Of a DNA stretch of 64,000 nucleotides, positions 39,530 to 52,300 are shown piece by piece. The stretch lies in NCBI GenBank assembly GCA_033060915.1, contig CM065378.1, forward strand, positions 10,311,001-10,375,000, written 5' to 3'. The notes beneath the pieces are model-generated. The model had not been told where the DNA came from. It saw only the letters and a program-made list of their open reading frames with translations, and did not search any database. A program made the translations under genes and the position numbers. Position 1 is the first letter of the stretch. Each line of letters starts with the position of its first letter. Source of the stretch: Euryodendron excelsum. Taxonomy: Eukaryota; Streptophyta; Magnoliopsida; Ericales; Pentaphylacaceae.

Positions 39530-40739
39530 TATATTTAAATGCCAAGTTAGTTTGCGATTGAGCCTTGTAAAATCAAAATTAGCATGAAATTCAAATTTCT
39601 TAGGGTACTTAATTGTTTGGCTACAAGCAAAAGAGTTGAGATTGATGCATTTTACAGTAAAAGAGAGAATCGATGGACTCTTATTGGACTGGTCAAACTA
39701 CTCTTTTAGGTTTCAAACATTGCTACACTACTTCAAGCAAGTGTCAACTATCATCTTACTATTGAGCAATCCCGTTGGTTGCATAAAGTTAATTGCAATA
39801 GTTTCGACTGCAGTTTCTAAGAAAGGTCAGACGTAAGAAATTTACCACTGCGTATGGAGAGTTTGTTTTCGCTTTTAAACTTGTAACGTCTAAATCTCAA
39901 TTTGAAAAATATATGAAAAATCACAAAGGCTACGACTAGAACCAAAAAGAAAAACTAAGGCCAAGACTTGAACAAAAATTAAGGAAGAATAGAAAAGGAA
40001 GAGAAAGGAAATGAGAGAAAGTGGAAGGAAAAATGCTGATTTTGTGAAGGATTGAGAGGAAAGTGATTTCCTTTCATTCTTTGAAATTGAAAGCAAAAAA
40101 TAATAGAATAACTATTCAAAAAGAAAGGAAAGAGAAAAAGGAGATGAAGTTCTTTTACCTTCGCTCCTAAATTAAAACCAAATAAAATAAGGTAATTTTT
40201 CCTCCTCTCATTTCTTTCGTTAAATATCAAACATATCTAAGACTAGATGATCTCATTTGTTAGCCACTTCCATTGAATGCAAAAATTCATTCGACTACGA
40301 GAAGATGACAAGGACAATCTTACTTACGTATGCTAAGTAGGGTTTGGTTAGTTTGATTGTGAGTTTAGTTCTTAACAGAATTGAATTAAATCGACTCTTG
40401 AAAGTGAAGTGGCTTTCGCTGTTTGGTGAGACTTTTTTTGAGTTTGGTTTATTTTGCTTTATAAGTAAAAAACTTCTTCAAAATTTTATTTATTTATTTT
40501 TATAAACTTAAGATAAGCAAAAAAATAAAAAAATTAACATTTTGGCTTAAAAAGCTTGAGAAAAAGTCCTACTAAATAGAGAGACAAATCTAATGGAGAT
40601 ATAGACTAGCTATAGGTAAAGTCTCAAAAGATTTCTCTTTTGATGAATTCTCTAACCACATAAAATTTGAAAAATAAGAAAGTGAGAGGAAATGGGGAAA
40701 AAAATGCAAGGGGGTTTGGGTGGTTTTAGGGGTTGAGGG

Positions 40740-41110
40740 AAGACAAAGACACGTCGCATCCACTTGATGACAAAAGAAGTAGTCATTGTCCTAAAGGACC
40801 AAAACTATACACCTGGTGTGGGGTGTTCCCGCGTGAACACCGTCTCGCTCCTTTCACATGCGGTGTCATTTTCTGCTAATGTCACCCCTATTCCGGCCGT
40901 ACACGTGTCTCTTTCCATTCTTGTGACTGACTAATCACAGTACCACAGATTTTGCGCGGGTGACAGGAAAATATGCCACTTTATTCGCCGCTTTGTCCGG
41001 GGTTTTACCCGACTCCTCGGCGATCCAAATGGCTCTTCCTCGGCAGATCGGGCTCTTATGCATATCGCTCGTCAGCTCAGTGACAATCTGGAATCTTGAC
41101 ACTCATTGTT
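40740..41110. other. GC-rich island, unexplained
   Basis: A compact GC-richer block in very AT-rich surroundings. It contains an inverted repeat GGTGTTC-N6-GAACACC (40822-40841), an ACACGTGT palindrome near 40902, and an open frame from about 40945 to 41105 on the plus strand; the minus strand is also open for part of it. It looks like the promoter and first codons of a lost gene, or a transposed gene piece. Confidence 0.35.
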
Positions 41111-41174
41111 GGCAAAATAATAGGAACACAACAAAAAAATGTAGGGGTAATAACGCTTTACTTAGTTCGAATAA

Positions 41175-41475
41175 ATTTTACATAATTTTTTATGGTTAAA
41201 AAATAAACACATAATTTTGATATAGTTTAAACTTATTTGTAAAATGAATGAAATCGTAATAGATTTAATGAAATGATAAAAATACTTTTACGAATGATAA
41301 TTTTTTATTTTGAGATAAAAGGGCAAAGTCATCTTTTTAATGCTCTATTTTTAAAACATAAAATTATAAAAATACACATTTGATAATTCTAATGATTTAA
41401 TTTTTATCTCTCTTACAACTAAATTCATACTACATGAGAATTATGTGTTCACTTTTAAATTATAAGAGATTATAG
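41175..41475. repeat. Foldback element, copy B
   Basis: Shares GTCATCTTTTTAATG and flanking words with copy A, and its own arms are inverted to each other: ACACATAATT on the left and AATTATGTGT on the right, then TTTAA/TTAAA stretches in mirror order. Shorter and more diverged than copy A. Confidence 0.6.
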
Positions 41476-42159
41476 AAATTCTCATAAAATTTAAAAAGCT
41501 AATTAAACTATACAAATAAAATGATTGAACCTGATGAAAGCAATTGATTTGAGCTTGTGATCTAAATCTATAGAGTTTTGATATAAAATTTGAAGTAAAA
41601 GAGACCTCTCTTTTCCCATTTTTAAAAACACGAGTGCGCCTTTGGGTCATCTTTACATCTTGAGATTATATATACATATATTTTTATACAAAGCAATTAA
41701 GAGAAAGGAAAGAAGAAGGAGAAAGAGTTGGTAGAATTTGAATACTTACCAAATGGCTTTACCAAATGAGCAGGTCTTTAGAGCGGTAACCATTGAGACA
41801 GACCCACTATATACATGATTGAATTTTTCTAATCAATTATTGCGTAACATGGACTTATTGTGTAACATAGAGTCAAGAGAAAGACTGATTTAGGGTTGAA
41901 TCATGAAGGATTATTCAAATCAATTGTTTTGAGGTTCACAATTAATCATGTGAAAATCATTTTACAATGACAATGCTCCATTGGCCTTCTGGAATCAGTC
42001 AAATTAAGGTCATAGTTAATGGGACCCCAATTTTTCTCCACTTCGGGCACAACGGCCAACCTAATTTTATGGTGAATTTGTAGATGACAGAGCAGAAATT
42101 TCTTTGATTTAGTCTCTACTCTTTTTGATAGGAGCTAATTTTTTTATTCAAAAAAGAAA

Positions 42160-42652
42160 GGTAAATTACAGCCGCTGCTGTAGTTTAGCCTACGTGCCAT
42201 TTTGGTCTCTGTAGTTATTTCAATTTGTGACAGTAAAATAAAAAAATCCTATGATGTTTAGAAAAGGTCACAAACTCATGTACTGCTCGTGGGGGTTAAA
42301 ATTAGCTTTTCACTACACTCTAAGGAGTCTTTATGGTTTTTTTTTCCTTTCACTGTGGTTCTTATACTTTTCATTTTTCCTATTCAATAATCTCGGTAGT
42401 TGAACTGTTTTATCATTTTGGTCCCTGTAGTTTTAATTTGTGCATATAAAAGTAATTGAGGTTTGCATCTCATGACTATTTTTCGCTGTGACTTTTGCTG
42501 AAACATCGTACGGAAGGTCCAAATTTAAAAAAAAAAATACATATATATATATATATATATGAAAGGTTAGGATTTTGTGTGGGAAAATTGAGAGTAAGAG
42601 TGATCAAATTGACCCAAATGTTAAATCACAAGGATGAGTATAGTAATTTACC
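42160..42652. repeat. Mutator-like non-autonomous TIR element
   Basis: 493 bp, with an exact 10-bp inverted terminal repeat GGTAAATTAC / GTAATTTACC. Inside are several copies of the phrase TTTTGGTC(C/T)CTGTAGTT on the same strand, typical of an abundant plant repeat class. The flanks (AAAGAAA and CAAGAAAA) do not give a clean 9-bp duplication. Confidence 0.5.
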
Positions 42653-43186
42653 CAAGAAAAATTTTTTAAAACGGGGATGTCATGGACCTGACTATTGACA
42701 ATGTCAAATTGGGCCATCATCAGAGAGAAGTAGATATATGTCCAAACATGAATTCAAAAACAAGCCCCGCCCAAAAAAAATCCAATAGAGACAGGCCGGT
42801 TAACGCATGGGTTTCGTATAATCCCAAAAACAAATAGTATTGATATTAAAAAGAGAGAGTATACAAAATTGTGTGCAAAATTTTTTGACCAGATCAGGGA
42901 GAGAATTAGCCGAGATGCGCATAAGCTGACCCGAACATCCCTTACGCATAATGAAAAAAGAGAATTATACACAAAATGACATGGTTGAAGTAGTTACAAA
43001 AATACCACCGTTACATTATTATGGTAGAGTTTTTTGTACAAAAGTTTTGAATATATATATAATATATCCACCATAGAAATCATCTGGTATGCTATGTGAA
43101 TTAGATAATGCTCTTAATAATCTTTATTTCATTGCAAGATCCTTTAGGTTTCAAGCTCCAAAAGTGAGCACCTATTTTTAAGTGAT

Positions 43187-43505
43187 GTGCTACGTTTCCG
43201 TCCGAGAGTAGAACTATCAAACAGACCGAACTGTTTAAAATTGAGCCCGTCATGCTTCGTTCCAGGATTAGTACAACCCATTTTAAACCGTGCTAGTCCA
43301 CAAGTTCTAGGACTAAGCCCGCTCGTGCCAAGCCCGCGAGCCCATGCTTTAACAGGTCGTATCCATGCCAGTCGGGCCCATTTTACACTGCTCTGATCAT
43401 TTTAGGGCTTTTTTTCTTTCAAAAACTAGCTTTGGCCCATGTTGTGCCGGTGCACATTTCATACGGGCCGTACCCGCCCCGGCTTGGCCCATTTTACATC
43501 TAGTA
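43187..43505. repeat. Degenerate GC-rich repeat
   Basis: Contains many AGCCCG, GGGCCC, GGCCCATTTTACA words, with GGCCCATTTTACA(C/T) present twice (about 43375 and 43485). This vocabulary is common in old plant MITEs. Ends are not visible. Confidence 0.3.
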
Positions 43506-43682
43506 GGCTTGAATACATATCTTTTGTAGGTTCCATACCAGAACAAGCTTTGTCAAAACTAAGACACAGTCCTGTTTATGCTTTTCTCCAAACCATCCAT
43601 TCCAAGATTAACATGAGTTGCTGTTCCATGAGTGGTTCTTCAATTTTAAAACAAAATGATGAACCCACATGGAATAAAAGAA

Positions 43683-43688
<6 letters not shown>

Positions 43689-43720
<32 letters not shown>
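43689..43720. repeat. (CT)16 microsatellite
   Basis: A pure 32-base CT run, likely polymorphic in length. Confidence 0.95.
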
Positions 43721-43724
<4 letters not shown>

Positions 43725-44936
43725 CTATGGAAGCTCTGAAATTCACTGGCTATGATTTCTCACAATTCTGTAACTAATCCTGCCCTATCTTCAAAGCTGA
43801 AAGTAGCCTAACCCTCTCAAGAAATTAAGTAAAGAAAGCTCCCCAACCAAGTACTTTTGAGTTTGAGACTCCTTTTTGCTCTTTCTTCTTCATGTTGGCA
43901 GCCAATAGGACACCAGCTGCTAAATCCCATGGCAAACAGCATACTAGTAGTACTAATGGGGCCTTAGCAAAACCCATTTCTTTATGTCTTTAGGTGGAAA
44001 AGAAGTAATTTGTGTTAAATTAAGAAAAGACCATGTTATGTAGATCCCATTGGGTAGCTTTTCCCCAAGGATGTGTTTTCAAGCAACTTCCAAATTAAGA
44101 ACAATTCTTGATGGCTTATCCAATATTGTCTTACATATAACAAATTGATATAAATGTGGGGAAAAAAAAAATGCGATTTTATGATATGACAATGGCAGGA
44201 TGTTTTATTTTTGACTGAAATACTCCCATTTAATCAGGCCATTTTATATAAAAATTATGTATAAATTTTCTGATTGTACAACTTTATTTTAAAAAAAAAA
44301 AAAACTGGGGATATAGTTTCAACAAAGCAATCTTCCAATATCTACAGAACTTTCTGCATTTCTCCCACTCAAGACAGTGGCACTTTCCTCCTTTGGGTAA
44401 AGCACAATCAACAGTGAAAAGTGCTTCAAGTTAGTAAAATTTGACATAATTTGAAAACGAATGTAAAGGATTAATGCTCATCCCAAGGGCCATTGTTACG
44501 TGAGATTGCTTCCAACCTCTCAATGATAGATTAAGACGACTAAAAATCATTTTTTCTTCGAAAGATGAAAACAGAGGAAAAAAAAAAAAGAAAGGACAGA
44601 AATCCAACAGTTAGAAGAAGAAACTCAAGAACACACAGAAATTTCAGTTTCTTCTAAACAAAACAGATCACTAACCTTAAAAATCTGTGAAAATGGAGGC
44701 CTTCATGAAACATTACAAAAAAAAAAAAAAAGGATGAAAAGAGAGACATTATAGTCTATAGAAGCAGCAATGCAACTGTCATATCCCTTCAACATCCTTG
44801 AATCTGGACGAAAAAAATTTGAAGAAATTAAAGAGCATAACATGAACTAGAGAATCCACCATGTCTGTACACTCATTGCATCGCCATGGAAATATTACCA
44901 GAACCCTAATCTCAATCGGCTGCTTCTGATCCGATC

Positions 44937-46256
44937 CTACCATGGTATGAAATGGGAATGCCGGTTTGCCTCTTCCTCTACTGGAGCAGGAAGATTAAGA
45001 TCAAGCAGATCAGGAACCTCGTAAAGCTCTTGCTTGATTACCAGAGCCTGATTGCTTCTCTCTTCTGAGCCTCTGAGGAAATGAGACCTCTTGTGACCAC
45101 CTAAAGCTTGGCCTGACTTATAGATTTTGTGGCAAATTGGGCATTCATGGCCTTTGATTTTTTTTGGCTTCAATGTTCTGTCACCATTGCAGGACGAGTC
45201 TTGAAATCTTTGCTTCTTGTTACTACCAGACTCATATTTGCTTCTCTCTGAAGCATTGTTGGATACTTGAACACTGGAATAGCCTTGTAACAGCCTCTTT
45301 CTTGAATCATATTTAGTCGGATTTGAAGCAATTCCAATTCCTTTTTCCTTAGACAAACGCTTGCTGAATTCAGTTCCTCTACATTTGACTTTGTTTAGGC
45401 CTTTCCCCAATCTGGATCCACTGTCATTTCTCAAAAACCCATCAACAGAAACATCTGAATTCGCTTTCTTAGGTCCATTCATGAAGTACCCAGAATCAGA
45501 ATTCTCAAATTGAACGGTCTGGGAGTCCCAAAGACCAGATTTCAACTTCCCCTTTGCTAGTTTCTTAGTTTCCACAGGCTTTCTACCAATTCTCATGTCA
45601 ATAGATGATGACTTAGTCTCTAAAACCACAGAATTGTTATCCGAAGACTCTGCAACTGAACTAACACCAACCCAGTTCCCAGAATCCCTAGAAAGCATCA
45701 TCAAACACATAGCTACCTCCTCTTGTTCATGATCAATCTCAGAAACAGAGGAAGAACCATTTGCCAAAGAAGAAGATTTCACAAGAAGTCTCTTATACCT
45801 CATACTCGCTGCTCTCTTCGGCCGCCTCGGAGCCTCGGCCTCCGTGTCGGAGTGACTATCCATCACCCATGAATGATCTTCCTTCGAAACCCTCTCTTTC
45901 TCTGAGTGACAAGCCATGTGACCACAGAGAGCTTTCAAAGATTGAAACCCTTTGCCACATTGCTTGCAAACCTGCTCTTGCTGAAGTTGCTGCGAAGGAG
46001 GTGAGTTCGAATCGGCCATCCTCCACGTTTTCTTGGGATTCTCCCTCAGGCCATACCCAGATTGCCCACCAAATTCAAACCTTGAATCCTTACAGTTTCG
46101 CTCACTGTTCTTCATCACATTGGCTTCAAGTTTTTCATCTGATTCAGCTGAATTTCCAATCAAATGAGACCTGATATGACCTCCCAAGGACTTCCCACAT
46201 GGGTACCTCTTGTTGCAGAACCTGCAGACGAACTTCGATTCCCGATCCTCTTCCAT
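44937..46256 (-). CDS. Three-finger C2H2 zinc-finger repressor (ZAT1/ZAT4/ZAT9 type)
   Basis: Nuclear transcription factor, single exon, 439 aa. Three separated C-X2-C-X12-H-X3-H fingers: residues 11-31 (helix KSLGGH), 97-117 (KALCGH) and 372-392 (QALGGH). Only the third has the textbook QALGGH; the KSLGGH and KALCGH variants are usual for the first two fingers of the ZAT1/4/9 group. A conserved EEVAMCLMMLSRD block lies between fingers 2 and 3, and an EAR repression motif DLNLP at 419-423 recruits TOPLESS-type co-repressors in this family. The reading frame is open 8 codons further upstream, but only with a TTG; the ATG at 46256 is the start. Relatives respond to abiotic stress; the exact orthologue is not assigned. 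Confidence 0.93.
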   Translation of the reverse strand: MEEDRESKFVCRFCNKRYPCGKSLGGHIRSHLIGNSAESDEKLEANVMKNSERNCKDSRFEFGGQSGYGLRENPKKTWRMADSNSPPSQQLQQEQVCKQCGKGFQSLKALCGHMACHSEKERVSKEDHSWVMDSHSDTEAEAPRRPKRAASMRYKRLLVKSSSLANGSSSVSEIDHEQEEVAMCLMMLSRDSGNWVGVSSVAESSDNNSVVLETKSSSIDMRIGRKPVETKKLAKGKLKSGLWDSQTVQFENSDSGYFMNGPKKANSDVSVDGFLRNDSGSRLGKGLNKVKCRGTEFSKRLSKEKGIGIASNPTKYDSRKRLLQGYSSVQVSNNASERSKYESGSNKKQRFQDSSCNGDRTLKPKKIKGHECPICHKIYKSGQALGGHKRSHFLRGSEERSNQALVIKQELYEVPDLLDLNLPAPVEEEANRHSHFIPW

Positions 46257-46890
46257 TGATTTGTTTGATTGATCACTCAAAATAGAGAAAACCCAATGCA
46301 GAAAACGAGATCAGTGAATCATTTGCTACCTTAAATCATCCAACAATGCTGCATTTTGGTGATCTTGTACCAGCAAGAAGAACCCAACCGGTGAAGAAAC
46401 AGAGGAACCCGAAACAAAATCCAGATCAGAAAATAACAGAACCAAAGCTTGAAAAAGCTCAAATCTGGCAACTGGGTTGGACGCAGATCACGAAGTTCCT
46501 TGGTTTATTTCGAATGATCAGACGAGAATCAAAGTGGTTAGAGATGTGACAGTTGTGCAAAGTACAAGATCAGACCCACATCGAAAAAAAGAGACCTTTT
46601 GAATTCCATTTCTGTGCACAGTCCCTTTTCTCGCCCTCTCTTGAATGTTCAAAATTTGAAGAATTCGACAAGAAAAATCAAAACCCTTGAAGCGATGGGT
46701 CGCTAATGATGGCCATGAACAAGCCTCCGAAGATAAACAATTGAAACAGAAACCATAACCCTTTCTCTCTCTATATATATATCTCTTTCTTTGTGTGTTG
46801 TAGTCGGAGGAGAATTCCATGCATGGAAGCAAAGATTAGAGAAAGAGGAGAGGAAAGAGAAGATGGGTAACACGTGTACTCGTGACAGTG
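46257..46890 (-). promoter_or_regulatory. Leader and promoter of the C2H2 gene
   Basis: A TATATATATA run at 46772-46782 is a candidate TATA box for the minus strand, next to CT/GA-rich sequence. Upstream of it, ACACGTGT (46870-46877) is a perfect palindromic ABRE/G-box core. A leader starting below the TATA box would be about 500 bases long and would contain several upstream ATGs. Confidence 0.4.
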
Positions 46891-49386
46891 CATTTCGCTG
46901 TTTTCAATCAGACGGCCAGTACTTGTGCCACACTTTGAGGATCCCAAGGGGTGAGATTGACAAGTACCAGTATGTATATATATATATATATATGTATATA
47001 TAACATTACATAGACTAAAACTACAGCAATTCCAAACTTGTATATGCCTTCCTTTGTCTTTGGACTTCTAAAAGTCCCACACCCCATGAAAGGACCGAAT
47101 CTTCAGCCGTTATTGCTCTCTGAATTTCCTCATTTGCCCCCACCCCAATTCATGATAGACATTTGTCATTTTGTACAATTCTCTTGTATTCATTTTCCAC
47201 ACAGATCTAGCTTTGAATGGTAGTACATTGCATGTAAGTTTTTTTTTTTTCGGAAAAATACAACTCATCCAGAAAAATTGTTTAGAATGATGTGCATTAG
47301 CATTTGTTGGTAACAAAAATATTATTTTTTAAAAAATTTATATAAAAAATCTTACTAAAATAATATGACAGTGATATTTTTCTAATTAAGAGTCATCACG
47401 ATGAGTATTTGATTTTAAAGTGAATGACACTCATTCAACCGCATTATTCTAGTTATAAATTATATATGATTTTTTTGTTTATATAATATTACCTTTTTTG
47501 TAATTAAAAGTCATCATAATAAGTGTTTTTTTTTTAAATAAAAAATCCTTATTTAATCTCATCATTCAAATAATAAATTACATATAAATTTTTTACTTGT
47601 ATAATATTATCCTTTTTCTTTTGGTGGATGTAGAATTTCCTCCTTTGCAATGTCATAGATGAACTATATAGACGAAAAAATATTCAATGCAATGGTAATG
47701 TCATGTCATTTTACTGATGTGGTATCACAAACAAATTATATCATGCCATACAAACATATTAAAATCTTAATCACAAGCAAATTAAATATTTGGGGTTATT
47801 ATGAGTTGAAAAAATTCAACAATATTAGTATACATTCATGTACAAATGGTATTAAACTTCCCATTGTTTTTGTTTCCAAAAACACCAAAAACATAACGAA
47901 AAATAAAAATAAAAATAAATTTTTTGAAAACAATGTAGACGAAACGGGACCTTTCCATGGAACTGATATTATGTGTGTCATTTGACAACAATACAATGAT
48001 TTTGCCGCATTAGCATAACTATTGCCAAACACTTCCATTGGCCGAGTCAAACCAATTGTGTGCATCTTCTTGTCCCTGTCCGGTGTTTCTTTCTTTGATT
48101 AGACTCATTGTTCTAATAGAATTAAATAAGGGTAATCTAAGCTGAATAGTTAGTCTGGTAAATTGCCTGGTTCAACATAAAATTCTTGTTTTAAACCTCT
48201 ATTGACCATAACTTACCAGTGAGGCTAAAATAAATGGAACACTATGGTACCATGAGTGATTTTCACGGTACCAATACCCAACTGTTAAAAAAAAAAAAAA
48301 TCAATTTCAGCGGAACGTAAGATAAATCTCAAGTGATAAGTAATTTTTTCATCTCAATCTAGCAAATGATGGTTTTGCAAAGCAGACAAAAAAATTACTA
48401 ATTTGAAGATTGACCTAGTTACCACTAGAACTGATTTTTTTACTGTTAGGCAAAGGTAAAGTGAAAACCATTCGTATTGCCGTTGGATTTCCCAAAACAA
48501 ATTGAATCAGTTTTCTGCATCTGTCTAGAGAAAAGAAGCTGAAACTTGAGGCTACCTGTCACCAATGAATGACGTTCCTTCTTGAATGGGGTGGGTTATT
48601 GTCCAGCTGACCTGACCAAACCAAACAAAAATTTTGAGTAATCATCCCTTGTCGTGTTGACCGGAAAATGTCTCCACCCCGACTTTTCAAATTTATCATC
48701 TTTGAACCAGAGACTTTGAAGGACAAGGATGAAATCATATTAATTATGCAGACATCAAGCTCAACTTTATTCTGAATGCATAGCTGAGTCATAGCAATTG
48801 TGTTTGTTTGTGTGATCTTCTCACTAAACAAACAGGAAACTGGAAGGAAAGGAATCAATTTTCACCAAAACTAGTTTGGCAAAGGATTGGGATGGTCTCG
48901 ATTAGAAAGAGTCTATAATTGAGATTAAGAAGCTTGAAAAAGCTGGCCCATTACATGCAAGAGCTTCCTCAGATACTGCTAGAACTTCAACTTGATGAAT
49001 ACTAATTCAGCAGTGAAACTCTTTTTTTCCCTTCTGATATTCATCTATCAACAACACAGATTGTCAATGCATGTTCTGAATCAAAAGCTGTACAAAGTTA
49101 AAAATCATATATAGAACACATTCTAATCCAACAGAAATATCTCTAAGAAGAGAAACCAAATTTAGGTTTCAGGCTACACAGGAAATGGAAAGCTTCCATA
49201 GGAAGTACCCAAACACTATATAACTTAAATCCGAAAAAAATGACTTTACATGGGAAAATTTGGGACTCTTATATGCTATGGAAGAAAATTATCTTCTCTG
49301 GGGATTTTGCATTCTTGGCACTCACCAAGGCAGCATGTGCAAAATAAATACTGCAAAACAGGAAAGATCATCTGAAGAGCCACTAG
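46891..49386. other. Spacer between the C2H2 and ELM2/SANT genes
   Basis: AT-rich. Contains a TATATA run at 46974-46992, the 118-bp tandem pair at 47382-47618, and presumably the 3' UTR of the ELM2/SANT gene in the last few hundred bases. No gene was found. Confidence 0.5.
47382..47618. repeat. Imperfect 118-bp tandem duplication
   Basis: Two adjacent units begin CTAATTAAGAGTCATCA (47382) and GTAATTAAAAGTCATCA (47500) and both end with ATAATATTA(C/T)CCTTTT. They differ at many positions, so the duplication is old. Confidence 0.65.
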
Positions 49387-52300
49387 CTAATCCTTTTTCT
49401 CCTCACTCGACTTTCTGTTCTGAGTGCATGGGCCAAAGATCTCTTCAATCATGTTCCCTGTTGATAGAAGATCAATACCTCCAAATGGACTCATTGGGTA
49501 ACTGGCATCCCAGATTTTAGCATCACATGGTTCCAACAAATAACCATCGCCCAAGCCATCAGCTGATCCATCATCATTGCCGTGAAAATGCTCCTTATGG
49601 TCACCCTTAACTGCATTCTCTCGTACAGCAGCCCTTGTATAAGCTGAACCAAATGAGCCGACTATCTCGGGCTGACACTCAAAGACAACATTTTGAGCAT
49701 CACAATTCTCCCCATCTTCATCATCGTAGTCATCATCGTCGTCATCGCCATCAGCGGAATCATCTTCATGGTCCACTCGAACACCTTGATCAACAAGAGA
49801 CTGAATTGCAGAGTCTTCATCCTCTTGTGTAACTAGGATGGGGCCTCCATCACTTCCCTGCCACTCATCATCATCACTGTCAATATCCAAAAAGTTAGAT
49901 CTGTTCTGAACAGCCCGCCTCCAAAGCATAAAGACATTGAAATAATAACTAATAATTTCCTTTTTCATTCTAGTTGGAAACACCACAGAGAGATGCTTCC
50001 AAAACTTCTCACCATGTGACACAGGATTAGAGTAAACAACTTCATGAAAGACCCGTTCTTCTTCTTTAGTCCATTTTTGTGATACCTCCTCTCCCATGTC
50101 ACCAAACCCTAACTGAACAAATTTCTCATGCCCAAGGGTTTCTCTTATCCTTTCCCTTGCCTGCTTGACATGCTGTCGCACGCATCTGATAGAACCCTGA
50201 TCAAGGCACATACAGTCTTTTCTACCATCTCCAGCCTTAACATCACTGTGAGCAGACATTTCTGGATTGGGCATTGGAAACACACAATCCCCCATCAGTT
50301 TCCCCCCAACAGCATCAACGATGTGATCAGAACTCAAACAATATTTCTTCATCGCTTGTGGGTCCCATACTGGAACCTCAGCTTGATGATTTGGTCCGAT
50401 AGGAATTTGTTTTCGAGGAGACCCATCCAACAATGATGAATATGTATCCCCTGACTGAACTGTCGACCTCCTTCGAAAATAAAATTCAAAATATTCCGGA
50501 GAAAGAGAGGAGCAAACTGCTGCACCCAATCCAACATCTTCGTCACTGGTACCGCTGGTGACCCATGACAAGGGAGCACTGACCTCAAACTCTTTGTCAG
50601 CTACATATGAAATCACGTTTCTGTTGTCATATTCAAGTCCATCACCCGATTGAAATTTAGAAAACATGCCCTCACATTCACCTACTCACATCAAAATAAT
50701 ATCATCACTAAACAAATTCTGTCAAAAAGTAAATATAGCTGACTCAGGTTCTTAGTGTGCCATAGATAGCTATACCACATGACATAAGCAAAAGGCAAAA
50801 AACTTAGAGGCCCTAAACTTGATATCACTATTAACATTAACAAGGATATGCCCAACGGTCATGTGAAACAAATTTTTTTGAAACCATCCAACAAGCTCAT
50901 ATTTCATTCCATTTTGATCTTAGCAGTTAAGGAATCTTCTTCAATCAAAAAGCTATTTACAACATCTTACACAAAAAGAAAAGAAAAAGGAGAGACAGCT
51001 AATCCATCTTTTAAGAATATTTCAAACATCCACGCATGTGTTTGTGTATAATGCCACTAGGGGCAAAAAAACTTCCTAATGTCCACTTCGTTACGTAATT
51101 AATGGCTTAATGAAATAGGAAACTTAGACAATGAAATCAACTGATTCACTCTGCCCTGGTTCTGGCACTAATGGGTCAACTTAAGTGCAGTGGTGGAGCC
51201 AGAAAATCCATTAAGGGGGGGCAATTGTTAATCATAAAAAAAAAAATTTGGTGTAATCAACAATAAGACACTTGGTTTCCATATATGTATAATGTATACA
51301 AATTTATATATATATATAGGTCTTTAAAGCAAAATAAATATTTAAATGAGCATTTATCAAGTTTTAGTGGGTAAAAATTAAAAACTATTCTTAAAATTAT
51401 AGGTAAAAATAGAATATTTGAGAATTTTAGGAAGCATTTATAAAATTTTAAAGGAAAAAATTGAAAATATTTCTTAAAAATGTAGACAAAAATGAAATAT
51501 CTAAAAATTTAAGGGGGGCATTTCTCAATTTTTAGGGGCTAAATTGAAATTTTTTTACAAAACTATAAGTAAAAGTGTCATTTTAGAAATTTGAGGGGGG
51601 GGTGTCACGGGCTAGCAAGCCGGGCACCACACGGTGACAGTAATGCGACCCGCCATGATCATACGCAGCGGAATACACCCGTGAGGCGACTATGCATCAA
51701 GCAATAGTCCCGCCAAACTCAAACACCAAGGCATAAGATTATGCACTTGTCCAGGATCCATCCGTAATGCCCCGCATAACTTTTTAAGCACAGACCTCTG
51801 ATACTCAAGCTATAAGGCAACCCAAGCTATAGGCGATAGCAACGCTATACTCAAATGCGCGCACACACGACAAGCAATGTGCTTAGCACCAGTCCCTCTC
51901 GAAACACAAGTCGAATAGCCATGTGCAACTAGACATGCGCGCGTCAGCCAAGCATCACCTGATAGGCATGACGCCTCCATCCATGAAGCTCTTAGCGCCC
52001 TGCGTCAAGGTTGCCTGCAAGGAAAGGCACCACCGAATAGCAACAAATAAGCCCCCAGCATAGTGCCCCGCGACACCCATGCTAGCCAAAACAAGCGACC
52101 GTGTACACAAACGTGAACCCAATGTGCAAGTGCACACGAGGCACACAGCATGCAAGTGTGCACACCGAGGCCCAATCCGTCATGGACATAAGCCCCACCA
52201 CTTTATAATTATGGCGTAGCGGGTGCGAATGCCACAACCCCATCCTCGACGCCAATGCCCAACATTTGCCCCACCGGGCACAATGCCGCCCATGTAGCCC

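Larger units (their letters stand above)
38507..44936. other. Repeat-rich spacer between the solo LTR and the C2H2 gene
   Basis: Holds two foldback elements (38964-39529, 41175-41475), an unexplained GC-rich island (40740-41110), a Mutator-like element (42160-42652), a GC-rich degenerate repeat with GGGCCC and AGCCCG words (about 43187-43505), a (CT)16 run at 43689-43720 and several poly-A runs. The last few hundred bases are the 3' flank of the minus-strand C2H2 gene. No gene was found. Confidence 0.55.

Noticed and set aside
45761..46174. 137-codon plus-strand frame opposite the C2H2 gene
   Set aside because: It is an antisense shadow of a clear zinc-finger coding exon.
46257..46280. Eight-codon N-terminal extension of the C2H2 protein
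   Set aside because: It would need a TTG start; the first ATG is at 46256, and the finger begins soon after as in relatives.
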